Source: Apostichopus japonicus
Taxonomy: Eukaryota; Echinodermata; Holothuroidea; Aspidochirotida; Stichopodidae
NCBI RefSeq assembly: GCF_037975245.1
Contig: NC_092576.1
Coordinates: 19,430,111-19,494,110 of the forward strand
Reading direction: 5' to 3'
Length of the DNA: 64,000 nt
The notes beneath the pieces were generated by a model, which saw only the letters and a program-made list of their open reading frames with translations, was not told the origin of the DNA and searched no databases. Within the stretch, counting starts at the first letter, position 1. Each line of letters opens with the position of its first letter. Shown piece by piece: positions 36,430 through 47,353 of this stretch. The position numbers and the translations under genes are program-made.

Positions 36430-38470
36430 TATTGGAATGACAATAACAATAGTTTACTTAACGCAACTACAATAACGTCTTCTCAAATGGAATCGTCGAT
36501 ACCATACTAGAAAAATACATTACCACTATATAGTTTCTTTTCAATCGTACTTACACATAACGATAACGTACCACGGCTGAATATAACATTCCTATAACAC
36601 ATTCGCAGCGTCACTGTTCTCACCAATTGGCAGGTTTTACTGAGTGCGAGGACATTATTCATTATGACTGGTAAGTTTGTAAATAAAAATGAAATAGTGA
36701 ATAATTTGTTAACATTAAACTGTAGAAACCAAGTGTACTTACATACGTATGATACATAATTCATGCCATGTAACATTTACATACTTTTGCTTTGCCACTG
36801 GATAATAGTTAAGCGGAGAATTGCCCTTCAGACATATGACTCCTACACTACGGGAAAACAACTATGACGATGACGATTGCAGGACCGTTGACGGTTATTA
36901 TGGTGATGATAATGACGGTACAAAGACGACTGCTATGACGATATTGATGACTATGACGATGAAGGTGACAATAACGATTACAATGCCGATAAAAGATGAC
37001 TATGACGACGATCATGTCAATGACGACTACGATGACGATGACGATGACAATAGATTTAATGAATATTTTAATACGTAAAGCTTAACACTGTCTTCCTTTC
37101 AAGTGATAAAATGTCTTTTTTTATATTTTTGTGTTTATTTCTTGTCAAGGTGAGGAGCCTGTTCAGTAGTGGTGACATACAAGGTGCAGAGCAAGCGTCT
37201 CAAAGAGCTAAGTTGTGTTCGGCGATCTTTCTTGTCATTGGTATTGTTTGGATCGTTATTAACGTGATGTTTCGAGTTGCAGCTGCCGCCGCCTCCTCCT
37301 CCTCTTACTGCTAAGATTGATGTAGACGTATGGAAGACAATTAATATCTCATTATTCGCTCCTTTTTTTCTCTATCTTTTACATTTTATTTGTTATAAAA
37401 TATACTATTCAGATGTTACATATTTGTTTCTTAAGCACACCGATTGAAGAAAGTAAATTTTAAAATGCTTTCGTTGATTCAAAATAGTTAGACTGAATGT
37501 GAATCAGATTATCCTTTATGACATAGTATTTAATAATAATAATGATATTTAATGTTAATGTTAAAACAGACAGAAAACTTCATTTGTACTTGAATGCAGA
37601 GAAAATAATACAAGGTAAAGATTGATTTTTTTCATGTCAACATCAGCTAAATATCAAAAATTAGGGCAACTTAAACCAAGGAAGCTAATTCATTTCTCAG
37701 TTACAGTCGAACATATTTCTATGAATTACATAGTTTTGTACAGAAAAAAATGATGTTATAATAATCCATGCTACCTTTACTGATGGGAGTCCCTTTATTT
37801 TCTTAACATTGAAATATGTTAATGTAACCAATCTGTCTGTGTGAATGATTATGTAGAACAGACGATACTGAAACCATCGAACAGGAACTTCAATGGAACA
37901 ACAACAATTAAAAGGAATACTGCAGTAAACATTCAATATTCTCTTGTAAGTATTAGTTGTTTCCGAGCACTTCAAATAACATTTACGTTATGGATGACAC
38001 GATGACTGGAGTAAACGATCGTAGATAGATAACTTTCGAAAACCCAGCCAGAAAATAGAACATTGTAAAAACTATTTACAGGATTACAAATGTTGTAACT
38101 AATTTTATCAATGACCAATTTCCAAGATGCCTTAATTGAGTTGACTTAGTCGTGATATTACAGAGAGTGAAAACTAATTCCAGAAAGATTCTCAATACAT
38201 TTCAATGGTAGAAAGTTACCATTAGGAGTAAATATATCGTTAAAAAAGTCTTCATTTTTTATCCAATGTTGATAATCAAATGTTTTTTAACCCCTCCCCC
38301 CTTTACCTTTTTTACAGTACTATGTCATTTTTGTTTCCATGATCATTGACAAAAAGACTAGAGTTTATTGTTTTATTGGTATTTTATCTGTTTTTCTCTT
38401 TTTCAATGTGATGTATAGTTGCTGTAGTACTTGTAAACTTGTTTGTTATTACAGCGTTTTCTATGAATTA
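36430..38470 (+). repeat. Segmental duplication block P
   Basis: 36430-37080 matches about 9930-10430 of block A, and 37080-38470 matches about 16390-18180. The central 6 kb, including exons 2 and 3, is missing. It lies immediately left of block B. Confidence 0.8.
36664..37314 (+). pseudogene. CD225/dispanin copy P, exons 2-3 deleted
   Basis: Exon 1 (36664-36670, ATGACTG with GTAAGT donor) and exon 4 (37150-37314, after TTGTCAAG) remain. Exons 2 and 3, with PPxY, PQQGYP and the first hydrophobic segment, are gone. Joining exon 1 to exon 4 changes phase and meets a stop after eight codons. Exon 4 alone is open and encodes [17 protein letters not shown], a membrane segment and a novel tail of Ala and Ser codons (GCC/TCC repeats) ending SYC. 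An unspliced frame from ATG 37111 (67 codons) would fuse a hydrophobic start to this exon. I consider it most likely dead. Confidence 0.75.
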
Positions 38471-38567
38471 ATTGATGGACGTGATAAACGAAGAAAGCGC
38501 AAAAACGGAAAAAATTTCTAATTAGAAAAACACACCAAATCATACGCAAAATGTGATTTAAAAAAAA

Positions 38568-38721
<154 letters not shown>

Positions 38722-39167
38722 GGTTGTAATTATGGGTAAATCGTCATTTAAATATTCATTATACGTGACTAATATCATTAATACAAAAAAAGATAGGGAG
38801 AACGCCATCAATTATTGTGCTGTTCACCTTACTGTAAATTTGCCCTTTTGCTTTGTTCTTCATTTTTCCTTTTTACTCTGCTCAGTGAACTTTCAAAAGC
38901 TGAACAAAACTACTGAGTCAAGCATCCTTCAAACATCCTTATTGATACTTAAGGCAGTTAAAATAACGTTTCCTCGAACTGAATATTGAAAAGCGGATTT
39001 TATGACCAGACTAGACAATTACATTACCACTATATAGTTTCTTTTCAATCGTAATTTCAGATAACGATAACGTACCACGGCTGTATTTAGCATTCCTATA
39101 ACACATTCACAACGTAAGCGTTCACAGCAAGTGGCAGGTTTTACTAAGTGGAAAGACATCATTCATC

Positions 39168-42100
39168 ATGACTGGTAAGTTTGTAAATGATAAAGAGATA
39201 GTGAATAAGTTGTTAATATTATTAAATTTGAACTCCTTTATGAATACAATATCGCAACACTTTTTCATAATAGCTGATGAAACCAAGTTAACTTACATAC
39301 GTATGATACCGAATTCATGTCACGTAATATTTACATATGGTTTATTACACACAATGGCGCACCTGTTAACGGCAAAGGCGAAATAACAATGACGAAGATG
39401 GTGACACTACAGAGTACAATGCCTATGAAAGATGACTATGACGAAGATTTTGTCAACGTCGACTACGATGATGATGACGGTGACGATGAATATAATTAAT
39501 ATTTTAATACGTAAATCGTAATGCACATGGATAGCCTGCAGACCACGTCTATCAAGCAGTGATGTCATACTTTATTGTACAAAAGAGGATGCTAACATTA
39601 TTGCTTTTATTTGAATTGTTATGTGTTTGTATGTTGTACCAGGTATGGCTTAACTACATTGTATTTGTATGTATGGTTTAACTAGTATATTGAAAGCATG
39701 CAGGCCAATAACCATTCGTGTTGGTTATTTGTATAACAAGTATCCACCATCAATTTCTTCATACTATGAGACTTATTGAGTAGACAAAAAAGAGGGATGT
39801 GTTTTGTTGACTTAAACGCTGGAGGGGTCACTTCAGCATGTGCTTGTGAGCTGTGATAATCTGTTTCTGCTTGTCCTACGTATTTTGACTTAGTACTTTG
39901 GTTACACATACAAAAGTTTATACATAAAACGATATAACAAAGACACTTCATCAAAAAGTCCAAGAATTAAGTAATAAAAAGGGGAACAATGTTAAGATGA
40001 TAGGATATAATAAAAAATACATCCACATATACAAAAAATAATACATAAAACGATATAAGAAACAGACTACAAAAAAAACATTCTAAGTGCTTGGATGGAA
40101 TGTATAAAGTAGCATGGTAAATAAATGAGGGATCTGTTTTAGGACCCCTGTTATTCTAAATCTATGTAAACGATATTAAAAATGTTGTACCTGACGAGTC
40201 CTTAAGAGTTTTTGCTGATGACACAAACGTTTTTGTCCACGACAAAAACTGTACCAATATCGTGCTTAAAGCACAATCAACGTTAAGCAGTCTCAAAAAT
40301 TGGTTTGATGCCAACAGACTTACCTTGAATCTTGGGAAAACTAACTTTACTATTTTCATGCCAAAGATAATGTTTCTCATTCGTGTCCAGAGCATTTTGT
40401 ATTGAATAATACTAATATTTGTAAAACAGATTGCGTCAAATATCTTGGCCTTATGATTGATGATAAATTGTCATTCAAGCAACATATTGATGACCTTTGT
40501 AATTGTCTTGTTAAGTTTAATGGCATTTTCTATCGCCTCCGGGATTCGCTCACTCCCTCTGTAGCTATTCAGCTTTACTATTCACTGGTTCGTTCTAAGA
40601 TTTCTTACGGTGCTGAAATTTATGGCATCCTACCAGTACTTTGCACAAAGACCTTGGTATTCTTAAGGTCAGCGACATTCATGTTCTCAAGATGTGTTCT
40701 TTTATTTATAAGTATATCAACAATATTCTCCCCCGTGTCTTTAGTGATATTGTTAATCCCTGTAATTCCGCGTATATTCGTAACAGTACGAGGAATAATA
40801 CCCATTTTTCTGTTAGCAAACATCACTCGAAACACGGTAAATTACTCTTGAACAACTACTGCTGTAAAACCTGGAAACTGCTTTCAAATGATATAAAAAC
40901 TGTTAAATCTTATGTAACGTTTAAGCGAAAACTTAAAGCCCACCTAATTGAAAACTACACTGACTGAGTATTGATTATCTCTACTCTTAATTGTTACCTT
41001 CTTTCTTCGTTTTCTTGTTATTTTTGGTCGCTAGCTCGATAAACTACTATTGTTTTTCTAGTGTCCTGTCTATACTATACCACTTTGTTCTATTGTTCTT
41101 ATGTATAGACGAAATAAAAAATGAAATGAAATGAGTTACTGTAAACTTACGTTCGGTATATGGGGGGGGGGGGGTTGTTAGATTTATGCTCGATTTATGC
41201 AGGAGACTTTTAAGTTCAGTATACAAAGAGTGATTCTGAATACTGTAATAAATCTTATTTGCTATTTTTGTAAACTAAGTTCTTGCAGCAGCATTTACAT
41301 TTTCTTAAAGTATATTGTAATCTAAATTGAATATAGCTGATGTGTATTTAAGAAACTTCGTTCTTCTTTCTTTGCTTTTTTACAATATAAAATGGTACCA
41401 GAGAGGCACTGTATAGATCACGTGTGCCAGGGTAGAATAATTAGTATCGGAAACATTTTCTTTAGAATTTTGGTTAAAGAGAGACACAACATAAGCCACA
41501 CTAGATATAATATAATTTTCTTAATACCTTGATACATTGCAAGAAAAGGTCAAACTGTCGTCTCTGCACACTCCCAGTTCTAGGAGTAATAGGTTAACAT
41601 ATTCACGGAAACAATTTTACCACTCAACTTTATTTATTCTAGATCAACAGCCTCCTCCATATGATAACAAGTCGGGAATTCCGCCTCAACAAGGTTATCG
41701 GCCTCAACAAGGTTACCCGCCTCAACAAGGTTACCCGCCTCAACAAGGTTACCCGCCTCAACAAGGTCATCCGCCTCAACAGCAGCAACATGAAGTTACA
41801 GCGGTACGTATAGGACTGGTGTTAACTATGAAGAAAATGTAGGCAGCGCTGCAAGCAATAATTTTTTTTTTTAATTTTCTAATTGTATCTTTCAAAAGAA
41901 TATTCAGAGGCAGATGTTCTAACGTTTGTTATTGGCAATATTGTTAAACATGATCACAGAATATTTCCAATTCATATCTCAATATACCAACCCACTATTT
42001 TATTATACAAAACTTATGATTTCCACAGCTTTATAAGTACGCTGCCGACCTTAGGACTTCTTTCAAATTTATGTACGAATTTTTCAAGCATACGTAATTA

Positions 42101-45100
42101 TCAAAGGCAACAACGGAGAGCCAAACGTTTCGTACAATCGAAACCTAACTGATATGTCAACTTAAGCGTATTATATATCCATTAGGAGTTACACTTAGGC
42201 GTGGCATCAATTCACATGTCAAAGACAGAAAAGAGAAATAGATAGTTTTGGAACCTATAGGTGCCATACCTTTGAACATATAGCCGTGATAGTTTACTTG
42301 TCTTGATGAAGTACTTTAATCATAACAAGCGCAATACATTTTAACTTATATGTGAGATACGTTGAACATATTGGTGCATTTGTTGTAACATATAGGCGTG
42401 CTACTGTTACGATACTCTTGAATATATGTATACACATTAAGGTTTATGTCTTTTCTTCTCCTTCTCTGTCTTCGGCATGTTAGTTTCAAATATTACTCGC
42501 TAATAATTACGTAAGTCGCCATACTTCTGTTATACTATTAAAGGAATTGTCTGGTGTAAGATTTTGATACATTGTCCTTGTAGTTATTATTTTTCTCTTT
42601 CTAACCATATAAAAATTGTCCCAATTCGACGTTTTCTTCTTGTAGAAATCTGGTTTTCAAATTCACCAGTTTCTCACCAAAAGTACCGTTTGTTCGAACG
42701 CTTTAATATGGTGATTGACATAGTGCTTGCAAATAGGCAAACAGGCGACTTGAAGTTGGCACTCCCATTTCCGCAGCAAATAAACTCTCCCGTGTAAGCA
42801 CATTGGATTGCCATATATATATAACGTACATACTCGCGAACGTATATCCTACGATGCCCAGTTGGTGTACTTGTATAGCGTTGCACATAGTACACTCACA
42901 CTCAAACCACAGTTCATAAACTGTTCTTCGAAATCGCTGAAATAAAATTTATGGATCAAAATAACAGTAAGAGGAAACTTGAAAAGTATTCTTAACACCG
43001 AAAGATAAACTTGGCGGAATCGATGTCAGAGCAGAATGTAGCACCGAGAAGCTTAGGCTTCGCAGAACTGTCCGATTGTAAACGTTAGAGTAGCCTACAC
43101 ATGCGACGATTCTTCGCTCTGGAGCTGGATAGCGCGATGTATAAACAACGAAGAGTGTGCTGTTCAAACTTATCTTGTGTTACACAAAGACCATGAAACC
43201 ACCGATCTAATACATATATGGCGGCTTAAGGAGTTTTTGAAAACATATCTAATTTATAAGAAATTTCACCGGAAATAAAGGAAGAAATTTATCTGTATAC
43301 AAACGCGGTTTTTGTTGTGAGTACCGTATAGGTATTATGTACTGTACGAAGGGTGGGTTATGTCGCAATCTGCATTAGCATAGCTGACGTAACGTTCTGT
43401 ACTGTTTAAATCTATTTGAAATGTCTATCCTTAACGATTAAAAAACGGTTTTTCTGTCAAATGCAACATTAGCGTTCTCATACTTTGACAACATGTTTGG
43501 AAAATTATTTATCATTTTGTAAGGTAACTTTTTTTGGGCCACCAGACAATCCTTTTAAATGCTGATATTAATGTAGACATTCCTACACATACTTGACATT
43601 TCTATACAGTTTTCCACAATCATGGAACGTTTGGCTCTCCTTTCAAAACAACAACAACGGGATTGAAACCTATGTAATCTATAGTTTGCTTTATTGTAGT
43701 CCTGGGCTCAATATGGTTATAAATGAAGCTGATTGGCATTTTCTTACTCCATACCAGCACAACACGGGCGGGTACATGATTTGAACATGGAGGAATGTGG
43801 CCCTGGTGTAGTTTAAAGCGAGCTGGAATATGGGAAGAGTGTGTGCATGAATATTATCCAACATTGGTTATTTATGACATCATAACACCGTTACAGACAT
43901 GACACTGTTATGATATACTAATGGCCGATAGTAGGCTACCCCGATGTGATTCTGTTACATGTATAGTTTGCTAATCTTGCTTTATTTCCCGTATATAGAT
44001 CAACACTGTCGCTGCCGCCACACAGCCTGCTCCTGTCACAATTGTTCGTACAACCCAGGTACAACCCAATGACTACTTGGTATTTGCAATTCTGGTCACC
44101 ATTTTCTGTTTCTGGCCTACTGGTATCGTGGCTATTGTATTTGCAGCTAAAGTAAGTATTTTATGAGGATCATTGCCATTCTAGCATATTTCTGGCTAGT
44201 ACAGAATGATCAGATTTATAACCCTATGTTTGGTTTCCTACATTAAATACCTCCAGTGTTGCACCTAAATATGCTAGGAAAAATGGTCACCCATTGCTCA
44301 AACACTTTACTGCCACCCTCGGGAGGTATCACTAACACATCTGTAGTTGTCACCTTTAACATGAAAATGTCTTAAAAGGTCCGACCCTCTCATCTCCCAC
44401 CGCTTCCTAAAAACTTTAGCAAACCTTTATTACATGTGAATCACTCTTCATTACCAGTTCAATAGTAATATAATCCCATATGATCCAATTATATATTAAT
44501 CCGCTGGCGAATAGTATGGTGTCATCATTTCATTTTTGGAAAAAGGAACCTGAAAATTGGCCCCTAAAACCAGCCTGTTTTTGTTTTTGTTTTTGTGAAA
44601 CTGGTAGTAGGAGGGGAAGATTGGTTAATGCAGGAGCGTAGTCTACCTTCGTAGTGTCATGGGGGGGGTTGCAAATTTTCTTTGAATGTTATTATATTGA
44701 TACATGATTTTTCATTTTTCAAAATAGTGTCATCATCGTTATCATTTTAACCACCATTTGTTTTTACGACTTTGCGTGCGTGTGTTATATATATGTACGG
44801 CATCTACCAGACAGTTTTTAAGGGGGGGGGGGGGAGGTACATGTTCGCATCATAATTGTAGCTACGGCCCTGTGTGATATTAATCATATAAAGCAGATCC
44901 ATCATAGTACGTGTGTGCAGGTATGCGCAGGTATATCATATCTCAGTGAAAGCTATACCCGTCTTCCTTTTCAAGTGATCAAATGTCTATTTATATCTTT
45001 TCATGTTTATTTCTTGACAAGGTGAGAAGCCTTTTCAGTAGTGGTGACATACAAGGTGCCGAGCAAGCCTCTGCAAGCGCTAAGTTGTGGACGAAGATCT

Positions 45101-45153
45101 CCCTTGGTATCGGTATTGTTTGGATCACTGTTTACGTGATAATTCAATTATAA
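39168..45153 (+). CDS. CD225/dispanin (IFITM/PRRT-like) membrane protein, gene B
   Basis: Coding exons are 39168-39174 (ATGACTG), 41643-41803, 43999-44151 and 45022-45153. Junctions are GT/AG with phases 1, 0, 0, giving 150 residues. The N-terminus is [14 protein letters not shown], with PPxY at 6-9. Five hexapeptide units follow (first YR, last GH variants). The CD225 domain has the first hydrophobic segment reading VTIFCFWPTG, so the first of the paired Cys is Phe92 and only Cys93 remains. GDIQG is kept. The C-terminus VYVIIQL is shorter than in A. It is convergent with gene D, 2.2 kb away. Intron 1 contains a LINE insertion and intron 2 a TTAA element. The frame is intact in spite of them. 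Confidence 0.83.
40130..41128 (+). mobile_element. 5'-truncated LINE insertion in intron 1 of gene B
   Basis: Flanked by a 7-bp duplication AAATGAG (40123-40129 and 41129-41135). The empty site is visible in block A near 13395-13403 (ATAAATGAGTTACTG). The translation begins inside the reverse transcriptase at GSVLGPLLF, then a stop, then IYVNDIKNVV and the catalytic FADD (40213-40224). It changes frame near 40400 and again near 40640, and ends in KLKAHLIENYTD at 40967. The tail is AAATGAAATG-like. Jockey/CR1-group LINE, clade not resolved, dead. Confidence 0.85.
41684..41773 (+). repeat. 18-bp coding minisatellite in exon 2 of gene B (5 units)
   Basis: Five units of CCTCAACAAGGTTACCCG. The first ends TATCGG and the last CATCCG, giving Tyr-Arg and His-Pro variants. 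The three central units are identical to those of gene A. Confidence 0.95.
42542..43554 (-). mobile_element. TTAA-flanked transposon, complete copy T2 (1,013 bp) in intron 2 of gene B
   Basis: TTAA stands on both sides (42538-42541 and 43555-43558), with inverted ends AGGAATTGTCTGGTG and, on the opposite strand, AAGGATTGTCTGGTGG. The empty site is preserved in gene A intron 2 (single TTAA at 14854-14857, same flanks). Its orientation is opposite to T1. No transposase. Confidence 0.85.
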
Positions 45154-45340
45154 ACATCATCGTCGGCGCCGCCACTACAGCCGCCACCATCTCCGCCTTT
45201 GACTACTAATATTGATGGAGACGTACGGAAAGACAAATCTCTTCATTTGCTCTTTTTTTTCTTTGATATATCAAATTATAAACATCGTCGCCGCCGCCAT
45301 CGTCTACTCCTCCTGATGACGTACGGAAGGACAAAGAATA
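45143..45340 (+). repeat. Tandem duplication across the stop codon and 3' UTR of gene B
   Basis: The phrase CAATTATAAACATCATCGTC at 45144 recurs as AAATTATAAACATCGTCGCC near 45276, each followed by GCC-rich sequence, ACGTACGGAAAGACAAA-like sequence and a T/C-rich tract. It has no effect on the coding frame. Confidence 0.65.
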
Positions 45341-45439
45341 TCTCATTATTCGCTCTTTTTTCTCTCTCTTTCTCTTTTCATTTTTATTAAACTATACTAC
45401 TCAGATGATACATATTTGTTTCTTAAAGCAAAACAAATG

Positions 45440-45445
45440 ATTAAA
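45440..45445 (+). terminator. Candidate polyadenylation signal of gene B (ATTAAA)
   Basis: A weaker ATTAAA stands where gene A has AATAAA, about 290 bp after the stop because of the 3' UTR duplication. Confidence 0.4.
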
Positions 45446-46251
45446 GTTAATTTAAAATAATGTTGTTGATTCAAAATAGTTAGACTGAATATGAACCAGG
45501 TTATCTTTTTGACGATCTTTTCAAATAGCGATATTTCTAATATTTGGTGTTAATGATTTCTTTTACCATTATAACTGAGTGTCCTCAGATAAAATAGTAA
45601 TCGGTCTTAACTCATTTGATCAACTCTATACACATCGGCACCGTCAGGGCACAACATAATGTACTCTATTTTCAAACACGATGTCTTCCAGAATCCCCTA
45701 CAAATCTGTAAGCAGCCATATACTTCATTCTAACAACTTCCCTATGTACAGTATATCTTAAGTCATTGCCCTATAAACCGCTATCATTTCATATTCAGAA
45801 CTTGAGAACATAAACAGACGTACACCATTCTAATAATTTGTATATGACTGAAGTCATCGAATGCCCTTTGCACCGTGGTTATGTACCGAAGTGTACTGTG
45901 GTCGGTCTTTTTTTGGCTCTTTGTTGTTCATATAACAAACAATCAATCTAAAAAGAAAAATTCATTTGTACTTGAAGGTAAAGAAAAATAATGGAAGTAA
46001 GAGTTTAACATTTTTTTATGTGAACATCAGCTAAAAAGAAAAATTAAGTTCAGTTCAATCAAGGAAACTAATACCCTCTTCAGTTACAGTCCAACATATT
46101 TCTTTGAAATACACATTTTTGTAAAGATTTTTTTTTTATAATCCATGCTACCTTTACTGATGGGAGACCCTTTATTTTCTTACCATTGAAATATATTAAT
46201 GTTAATATCTGTCTGTGTGAATGTTTATGTAGAACAGAAGATACTGAAACC

Positions 46252-46304
46252 AAAAATTAGAACTACAAGGACAATGCATCCAAATCTTCTACCAGACAAT
46301 TCCT
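46252..46304 (+). mobile_element. TTAA transposon scar T4 (right end only)
   Basis: GAACTACAAGGACAATGCAT through ACCAGACAATTCC and TTAA (46305-46308) equals the last 53 bp of T1, followed by the same flank. It joins block B directly to block D. Confidence 0.75.
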
Positions 46305-46308
46305 TTAA

Positions 46309-47353
46309 TCTATGCAACTTGTCGGTAAGAAGGTGGGGGGGGGGTGGAGAGTAGAAAGGAATACCGTCATAGAATATGATCCTTTTACACTGAAGTGAGG
46401 TGAAATCTTAAGTGATGGGCTTGACGAAAAGCTCTGAAAATGGGATTTTCCTACAGATGGATTGTGTGTAAGGCAAATCCTGTGAGATAAGACTAATAAA
46501 GGATTTGATGAGGGTGTTGTAATCGGTCACAAACAGAATGCGGACTTGTAATTTTATAAGTGCCCATAGTTTTATCTGCTAGCCCTAAAAATGCCCTGTA
46601 CGATAAGCTGTAGAGGTTAAATGACGTTCAAGAAATATCCAGTTACATAGATGTTCATAATCACGTGGGTCGGTGCAAATGAGTTTCAGTCTGCCTCAAT
46701 TATTTGCAGACTTTAAGTACTATAATTCTTAAGACTACGTGGTTGAAAGCTCTGTAAATGTAAATGCACGTAAATATCAGTAGGCTTATCCTAATCAAAC
46801 TATCCATATTTACCAGTACATCCACAAAATCAAGTTTTTGGAGTTTAGACACTTCGGTGGAAAACTTTATATTGTCATGGAATGAATAAACAGTTCAAGT
46901 AAGTTAATTGCGCGTTTCTCAGCGACCGTTTAGCCCGACAAAAAAATATCGTCACTGTTTGTGTAATAATGTTATGTAAGTGGAAACACAGATATCACTT
47001 CCTGGTCCGATTAACTTTACACTTGGTAGATATGGGCCTGGGTATGAGTTGTAGAGCCTGCATGACGAATGACGTCATATATGGTCTAAGGTCAAACGTC
47101 AAAGAACCAAATATCACGTATTCTCGTAAGCCAAAATAACTACAGTAACTATAATGACTATACATAACCATCTGAGTAATATACAAATAACCAAAATAAA
47201 ACTGATCTTGAACTATGGAACAGAGACATGGTATACGGAGCAGTTTTCTTTTTCTCCCTCAAACCAGATTGGGTCGGTTTGAAAGTTTACTTGCGGTTTG
47301 GACAATTCCAAACTTGCCCACGTCCCCCCAGTCTCTTCATGCGGCATCAAGTT
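46309..47353. other. 3' flank of gene D, duplicated, noncoding
   Basis: Close match to 27024-28036. A G-rich insertion of about 35 bp lies near 46330. No gene. Confidence 0.55.
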
